10,315 nucleotides of DNA. Origin: QHWT01 sp046734675. Its GTDB lineage: Bacteria > Acidobacteriota > Vicinamibacteria > Vicinamibacterales > 2-12-FULL-66-21. The stretch's first letter is position 1, and every line of letters begins with the position of its first letter. The stretch lies in contig JBKPRU010000132.1 in NCBI GenBank assembly GCA_046734675.1, positions 1-10,315 of the forward strand, written 5' to 3'. Shown here piece after piece: positions 6,745 to 10,315 of the stretch. Position numbers and translations under genes: made by a program. The notes under the pieces are model-generated. The model did not search any database. It saw only the letters and a program-made list of their open reading frames with translations, and was not told the origin of the DNA.

Positions 6745-6830
6745 ATCACGAAGCTCACAAAGGCCACGAAGACCACGAAGGCAATTTGGTTTTTTCTTTG
6801 TGATCTTCGTCTCTTCGTGATCTTCGTGAT
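6745..6830 (+). repeat. CACGAAG-type inverted repeat between rpsR and rplI
   Basis: The left half has four 9-base units of the type (C)ACGAAGnn: ATCACGAAG (6745-6753), a CTCACAAAG variant, then two more CACGAAG copies. The right half has the opposite sense, TTTGTGATCTTCG, then CTTCGTGATCTTCGTGAT, ending with CTTCGTGAT at 6822-6830, the exact complement of the left end. The centre GGCAATTTGG-TTTTTT is AT-rich and unlike its surroundings. It encodes no protein and looks like a mobile or amplifying palindromic repeat inside a ribosomal-protein operon. Confidence 0.8.
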
Positions 6831-6872
6831 GAGCCGTAGACCGTGGGGGTGGCTGTCGCAGGAGCAAGAACG

Positions 6873-7322
6873 ATGGAAGTGATACTCAGAGAGCACGTCG
6901 ACAACCTGGGCCGCCGCGGCGACATCGTCAAGGTCGCCGAGGGCTACGCGCGGAACTACCTGCTGCCGCGCAAGCTCGCGCTGGCGGTCACGAACAACAA
7001 CAAGCGGCAGATCGATCGCGAGAAGAAGCTTGCCGAGGCGCGCGACGCCGAGGAGCGCTCGCAGGCCGACGCGATCGCGCAGCGGCTTTCGCAGCTCGAC
7101 ATCGAGATCGCGCGCCGCGTGGGCGAGAACGACACGCTCTACGGCTCGGTGACCTCCGCCGACATCGCGCACGCGCTGCAGGCGAAAGGCTTCGAGGTCG
7201 ACAAGCGCAAGATTCAGCTGCACGATCCGCTGAAGGCGCTCGGCGAGACGAGCGTGCCGGTGAAGATCCATCGCGACGTGACCGCGCACGTCAAAGTGAA
7301 GGTCGTTCCAGAGCACGTGTAA
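6873..7322 (+). CDS. rplI: 50S ribosomal protein L9
   Basis: L9 binds 23S rRNA near the base of the L1 stalk and affects reading-frame fidelity. The 149-residue product equals the classic length. The N-terminal domain reads MEVILREHVDNLGRRGDIVKV then AEGYARNYLLPRKLALAVT (the conserved GYARNYLLP). The long connecting helix (about 45-75) is rich in Lys, Glu and Ala. The C-terminal domain has NDTLYGSVTSADIAHAL, RKIQLHDPLKALGETSVPVKIH and a final beta strand. The ATG at 6873 is chosen because MEVIL is the family start and GGAG lies at 6861-6864; the upstream in-frame start at 6843 would add ten unrelated residues. Confidence 0.97.
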   Translation: MEVILREHVDNLGRRGDIVKVAEGYARNYLLPRKLALAVTNNNKRQIDREKKLAEARDAEERSQADAIAQRLSQLDIEIARRVGENDTLYGSVTSADIAHALQAKGFEVDKRKIQLHDPLKALGETSVPVKIHRDVTAHVKVKVVPEHV

Positions 7323-7336
7323 CGCGTGTCAGCTCG

Positions 7337-7425
7337 CGCGATGTGATGAATTGGTGATCCGCGGCGGCGGCGATCGGTGTATCCTTCGATCGCCAGCTCC
7401 CGCAGTCATCACTCATCACATCGCG
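7337..7425 (+). promoter_or_regulatory. Large inverted repeat in the dnaB leader
   Basis: CGCGATGTGATGA (7337-7349) is exactly complementary to TCATCACATCGCG (7413-7425). Inside, GTGAT (7354-7358) pairs with ATCAC (7408-7412), and GGCGATCG (7369-7376) pairs with CGATCGCC (7387-7394). In RNA these nest into one long hairpin that ends five bases before the dnaB ATG. No Shine-Dalgarno sequence is evident between the hairpin and the start. Control of dnaB translation or a protein-binding site are possible; neither is shown. Confidence 0.55.
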
Positions 7426-7430
7426 GTCGA

Positions 7431-8774
7431 ATGCCCGAAGTCGCCATCGCACCTGAGCGCACGCTCCCGCACAATCTCGATGCCGAGAAAGCGGTCCTCG
7501 GCGCGATCCTGATCCACAACGACGCGTTCAACAGCGCCGCCGAACTGATCGACTCGCGCGATTTTTTCCGCGACGCGCACCGCCGCATCTTCGATCGGAT
7601 GGTCGCGCTCAGCGAGCGCGGCGATGCGATCGACTTCGTCACGCTCAAGGACGAACTCCAGCGCAGCGGCGAGCTCGACGAAGTCGGCGGCCCGGCGTAC
7701 ATCTCGTCGCTTGCCGACGGCGTGCCGCGGAGCGCCAACGTCGAGCACTACGCGCGCATCGTCAAGGAGAAGGCGACGCTGCGCGGGCTGATTCACTCGG
7801 CGACGCGCATCATCGCCGAGGCCTACCAGGCCGAAGAAGACGCGGATTTGATCCTCGACAGCGCCGAGAAGGCGATCTTCGAGATCGCCGAAGGGCGGAT
7901 CAGCGCCGGGTTCACGCCGCTCCGGGATCTGGTGCAGAGCAGCTTCGCGACCATCGAGAAGCTGCAGGAGCAGCGGAACGCCATCACTGGCGTCCCGAGC
8001 GGGTTCCAGGATCTCGACGAGATGACGGCGGGGTTCCAGCCGTCCGACATGATCATCCTGGCCGCGCGTCCGGCGATGGGGAAGACCAGCTTCGTCCTCA
8101 ACGTCGCGCAGAACGCGGCGAAGAAGGGGAAGACCGTTGGCGTCTTCAGCCTCGAGATGTCGAAGGAGCAGCTGTTCCTGCGGCTGCTGACCTCCGAGGC
8201 GATGATCGACGCGCACAAGTTCCGCACCGGGTATCTCACGGAGAAGGACTACGGCAAGCTGTCGCACGCGCTCGGGTCGCTGGCGGAGCTGCCGATCTAC
8301 ATCGACGACACGCCGGGCGTCGGCCTCCTCGAGATGCGCGCGAAGTGCCGTCGCCTCGCCGCGCAGCACACGCTCGATCTCGTCGTCATCGACTACATCC
8401 AGTTGATGCAGGGGCGCGGGCGCTTCGAGAGCCGCCAGCAGGAGCTGACGTCGATCTCGCGCTCGATCAAGATCCTCGCGAAAGAGCTGAACATCCCGAT
8501 CATCGCGCTGTCGCAGTTGAGCCGCGCGCCCGAGTCACGCACCGACCACCGTCCGCAGCTCTCGGACCTGCGAGAGTCGGGCGCGCTCGAACAGGACGCT
8601 GACCTCGTCATGTTCATTTACCGCGCCGAGGTCTACGACAAGGAAGAGACGAAGCCGGAGGAGCTCGGGACGGCCGAGATCATCATCGGCAAGCATCGCA
8701 ACGGCCCGATCGGCAGCGTCCGCCTGACGTTCCTCAATCAGTTCACCAAGTTCGAAAACCACCAACCGATGTAA
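7431..8774 (+). CDS. dnaB: Replicative DNA helicase DnaB
   Basis: DnaB is the hexameric ring helicase that unwinds DNA 5' to 3' at the replication fork and binds primase. The 447-residue product has the N-terminal domain (LPHNLDAEKAVLGAIL, about 10-25, then GGPAYISSLADGVP), a linker (about 150-190), and the RecA-like domain: GVPSGFQDLDEMTAGFQPSD, Walker A AARPAMGKTS (211-220), FSLEMSKEQL, Walker B LVVIDYIQLM with Asp321, IIALSQLSRAPESR, and LRESGALEQDADLVMFIYR. No intein interrupts these motifs. The ATG at 7431 gives MPEVAIAPERTLPHN, a usual start; a GTG at 7377 would add 18 residues encoded by the palindromic leader and is rejected. rplI precedes and alr follows, both common neighbours. Confidence 0.98.
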   Translation: MPEVAIAPERTLPHNLDAEKAVLGAILIHNDAFNSAAELIDSRDFFRDAHRRIFDRMVALSERGDAIDFVTLKDELQRSGELDEVGGPAYISSLADGVPRSANVEHYARIVKEKATLRGLIHSATRIIAEAYQAEEDADLILDSAEKAIFEIAEGRISAGFTPLRDLVQSSFATIEKLQEQRNAITGVPSGFQDLDEMTAGFQPSDMIILAARPAMGKTSFVLNVAQNAAKKGKTVGVFSLEMSKEQLFLRLLTSEAMIDAHKFRTGYLTEKDYGKLSHALGSLAELPIYIDDTPGVGLLEMRAKCRRLAAQHTLDLVVIDYIQLMQGRGRFESRQQELTSISRSIKILAKELNIPIIALSQLSRAPESRTDHRPQLSDLRESGALEQDADLVMFIYRAEVYDKEETKPEELGTAEIIIGKHRNGPIGSVRLTFLNQFTKFENHQPM

Positions 8775-8779
8775 TGCTT

Positions 8780-8919
8780 GCGAGCGAGCTGCGCGAGCGA
8801 GCCACCGGAGCGGAGCGGGGTCGGGGTCCCCGCCCGTTCGACTCCGCTCAGGGCGCCCTGAGCAGCGTCGAAGGGCGCGAGCGACGGTGTAAGGGGGTCC
8901 GGGGGACGCAGTCCCCCGG
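8780..8919 (+). repeat. GCGAGCG two-hairpin element after dnaB, with a nested palindrome
   Basis: The element starts five bases after the dnaB stop with GCGAGCGAGC twice. Hairpin 1 is GCGGGG-7 bases-CCCCGC (8815-8833). A separate 45-base palindrome (8832-8876) interrupts it. It then resumes with GAGCGACGGTGT and hairpin 2, CCGGGGGAC-GCA-GTCCCCCGG (8899-8919). The alr GTG lies seven bases after hairpin 2, so the element makes up essentially the whole dnaB-alr gap. Confidence 0.8.
8832..8876 (+). repeat. 45-base palindrome inserted in the element after dnaB
   Basis: The centre GCTCAGGGCGCCCTGAGC (8846-8863) is a perfect 18-base palindrome. It is flanked by GCCCGTTCGAC (8832-8842) and GTCGAAGGGC (8867-8876), which are complementary except for one extra base. 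It splits the element between CCCCGC and GAGCGACGG, which are contiguous in the copies at 5881 and 10098. The decayed ispE-end repeat holds related blocks (CCCTTCG, CTCAGGGC). The insertion is therefore probably an independent small repeat. Confidence 0.75.
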
Positions 8920-8925
8920 TGGAGA

Positions 8926-10062
8926 GTGATCCGTCCGACCCACGCCATCGTCGATCTCGCGGCAATTGAAGGGAACCTGCGCGCGATCGCGGCGTTTGTC
9001 GGCGCAGGCCAGACCCGACCCCGCATCATCGCCGTGGTGAAGGCGAATGCGTACGGGCACGGATCGACCAGCGTCGGCCTCGCGCTCGAGCGCGCCGGCG
9101 CCGCGATGCTCGCGTGCGCGGACATCGAGGAAGGGATCGTGCTGCGCAAGGCCGGCGTCGGCATCCCGATTCTCGTCTTCGGCGCGCTCGGGATCAGCGA
9201 TCTCGACGGCGTGTTCGAGTACGACCTGACGCCGACGATCTCGACGCCGTCCGCCGCCCGCGCGTTGTCGGCAGCCGCGGCGAAACATCGACGCCGCCTG
9301 CACTGCCACCTCAAGATCGACACCGGGATGAACCGGCTCGGGTTCCGCCACGACAATCTCGCGCGGACGCTGCCGGAGATCGCCGCGTCCGAGCACCTCG
9401 CCATCGACGCGGTGTATACGCATTTCGCCACCGCCGACGATCCCGAACATCCCGCGTTCGCGGTGCAGCGCGACCGCTTCGAGCGGGCGTGCGCGACGAT
9501 CGCGCAGCTCGGCATCCGCCCGCGGTGGCGCCACGCCGCCAACAGCGCGGCGCTCCTCCGCGACGAGCGCGTCTGGTACGACTTCGTCCGCCCGGGCCTC
9601 CTCCTTTACGGCATCGTGCCGCCACCGCTCGCGTCGACGCTGACGCTCAGACCTGCCCTGTCACTCCACAGCCGTATCGTTCACGTGAAGGGCACGCGGC
9701 CGGGCGAAGGGACCGGCTATGGACTGACGAGCGTGTCGGACACGGTCCGGACGATCGCAATCGTCCCCGCCGGCTATGCCGACGGCCTCGATCGCCGCCT
9801 TGCGGGCCGCGGGTTCATGCTCGTCCGCGGCCGCCGCGTCCCCATCGTCGGCTCCGTGTGCATGGACATGACGATGATCGATGTGACGGGGATGGAAGTG
9901 TCGCCGGGCGATGAAGTGGTGATCGTCGGCGATCAAGACGGCGGGTCGCTCGACGTGCGCGAAATTGCCGCCGCGATCGGCACGATCCCGTACGAGCTGT
10001 TATGTCGCGTTGGTACTCGAATTGAACGGCAATACGTGCAGGCGGAAGCGAACGAGCGATAG
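8926..10062 (+). CDS. alr: Alanine racemase
   Basis: Alr is a PLP enzyme that interconverts L- and D-alanine, supplying D-Ala for peptidoglycan. The 378-residue protein has the PLP-lysine motif AVVKANAYGHG with Lys39, LKIDTGMNRLGF, VYTHFATADD, ANSAALL, VRPGLLLYG with Arg222 near the PLP ring nitrogen, GEGTGYGLT with the catalytic Tyr265, PAGYADGLDR, and GSVCMDMTMIDV. Lys39 and Tyr265 fall at the same numbers as in the Geobacillus enzyme. The start must be the GTG at 8926: a TAA lies in frame at 8890 and no other start codon follows it. GGAG (8921-8924) is very close to that GTG, an unusually short ribosome-site spacing. The last codons and the TAG stop belong to a unit duplicated downstream. 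Confidence 0.97.
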   Translation: MIRPTHAIVDLAAIEGNLRAIAAFVGAGQTRPRIIAVVKANAYGHGSTSVGLALERAGAAMLACADIEEGIVLRKAGVGIPILVFGALGISDLDGVFEYDLTPTISTPSAARALSAAAAKHRRRLHCHLKIDTGMNRLGFRHDNLARTLPEIAASEHLAIDAVYTHFATADDPEHPAFAVQRDRFERACATIAQLGIRPRWRHAANSAALLRDERVWYDFVRPGLLLYGIVPPPLASTLTLRPALSLHSRIVHVKGTRPGEGTGYGLTSVSDTVRTIAIVPAGYADGLDRRLAGRGFMLVRGRRVPIVGSVCMDMTMIDVTGMEVSPGDEVVIVGDQDGGSLDVREIAAAIGTIPYELLCRVGTRIERQYVQAEANER

Positions 10063-10265
10063 CGAGTGAGCCACGCGAGCGGAGCGGGGCAGGGGCTCCC
10101 GCGAGCGAGCGTGTAGGGGGGACCGGCGGGGCGAAGCCCCCCGGATGGCAATACGTGCAGGCGGAAGCGAACGAGCGATAGCGCGTGAGCCACGCGAGCG
10201 GAGCGGGGCCAGGGGCTCCCGCGAGCGAGCGTGTAGGGGGGTCCGGCGGGGCGAAGCCCCCCGGA
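10028..10265 (+). repeat. Tandem duplication: alr 3' tail plus GCGAGCG element, two copies
   Basis: Copy A (10028-10145) and copy B (10147-10265) differ by only two substitutions (10065 A vs 10184 C; 10122 A vs 10242 T) and one extra C in copy B (near 10210). Each holds the last ~11 alr codons and stop, then GCGAGCGGAGC, hairpin 1 (GCGGG/CCCGC, 10084-10102 in A), GCGAGCGAGCGTG, and hairpin 2 (CCGGCGGGGC-GAA-GCCCCCCGG, 10123-10144 in A, with one bulged C). The near-identity points to a recent duplication. It is two units, not a CRISPR array. Confidence 0.9.
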
Positions 10266-10270
10266 AAACG

Positions 10271-10315
10271 ATGAATATTCAGGCGCTCGACTGGGCCGTA
10301 CTTATTGGGTATCTG
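10271..10315 (+). CDS. Start of a probable membrane protein, possibly a sodium:solute symporter, 3' end outside the window
   Basis: Only 15 codons are visible: MNIQALDWAVLIGYL. A short polar start followed by LDWAVLIGYL resembles the first transmembrane helix of sodium:solute symporter (SSS) family proteins, but so few residues cannot settle it. The ATG lies six bases after hairpin 2 of copy B, and the GGA closing that hairpin (10263-10265) is the only Shine-Dalgarno-like sequence before it. Confidence 0.45.
   Translation, partial: MNIQALDWAVLIGYL

Noticed and set aside
7346..7357. Tiny upstream frame (ATG AAT TGG TGA) in the dnaB leader
   Set aside because: Three codons with no ribosome site; expected by chance.
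7351..7385. Promoter for dnaB (TTGGTG and TATCCT)
   Set aside because: The spacing is 23 bases, too long for sigma70, and both boxes are inside the inverted repeat.
7377..7430. GTG start for dnaB at 7377
   Set aside because: The extra residues are translated from the inverted repeat, and MPEV...LPHN from 7431 is a normal DnaB N-terminus.
8535..9542. Antisense open frame of 335 residues across dnaB-alr
   Set aside because: It runs through the intergenic repeat and opposite two certain genes; the low-complexity Arg/Ala/Ser composition indicates a shadow.
10028..10265. CRISPR-like array
   Set aside because: There are only two ~119-base copies with no spacers, and the unit contains part of a coding region; this is a tandem duplication.

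Overview
The window is a GC-rich (about two-thirds G+C by eye), densely packed housekeeping block with every gene on the + strand. A lipoprotein signal peptide on a LolB-like protein points to a Gram-negative (diderm) bacterium. The gene order, the residue signatures and the abundance of palindromic intergenic repeats suggest Acidobacteriota, probably a Vicinamibacteria-type lineage. That placement is inference, not proof.

Layout. (1) Positions 3-3003: the 3' part of a TPR-repeat gene, a LolB-like outer-membrane lipoprotein gene and ispE, joined by TAATG and ATGA stop/start overlaps, so one translationally coupled unit. (2) Positions 3004-5772: a likely promoter, tRNA-Gln(UUG) with encoded CCA, prs (PRPP synthase), rplY (L25/CTC) and pth. 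lolB-ispE-tRNA-Gln-prs-rplY-pth is the same order known from Pseudomonas-type genomes. (3) Positions 5953-10062: rpsF, rpsR, rplI, dnaB and alr, which in many bacteria form the S6-S18-L9-DnaB-(Alr) neighbourhood. rpsR encodes a zinc-ribbon (C+) S18. (4) Positions 10271-10315: the first 15 codons of a probable membrane protein.

The genes supply isoprenoid precursor synthesis (ispE), PRPP for nucleotides and amino acids (prs), translation (tRNA-Gln, L25, S6, S18, L9, Pth), replication (DnaB), cell wall D-alanine (alr) and probably envelope lipoprotein handling (LolB-like).

The genes are ordinary; the unusual part lies between them. Several intergenic gaps carry structured repeats. A two-hairpin element, called here the GCGAGCG element, occurs before pth, before rpsF, after dnaB and twice in tandem after alr, always in the gene orientation. 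Its second hairpin shows compensatory base changes between copies. A degenerate relative forms the 3' end of ispE, and a separate palindrome is nested in the copy after dnaB. Other gaps carry a CCAGC/GGTAGCT hairpin (prs-rplY), a CACGAAG-type inverted element (rpsR-rplI) and a 13-bp inverted repeat ending five bases before the dnaB start. The pth-rpsF gap also has mutually exclusive hairpins that could be a leader control element. No CRISPR array, transposase, integrase or phage gene was seen.
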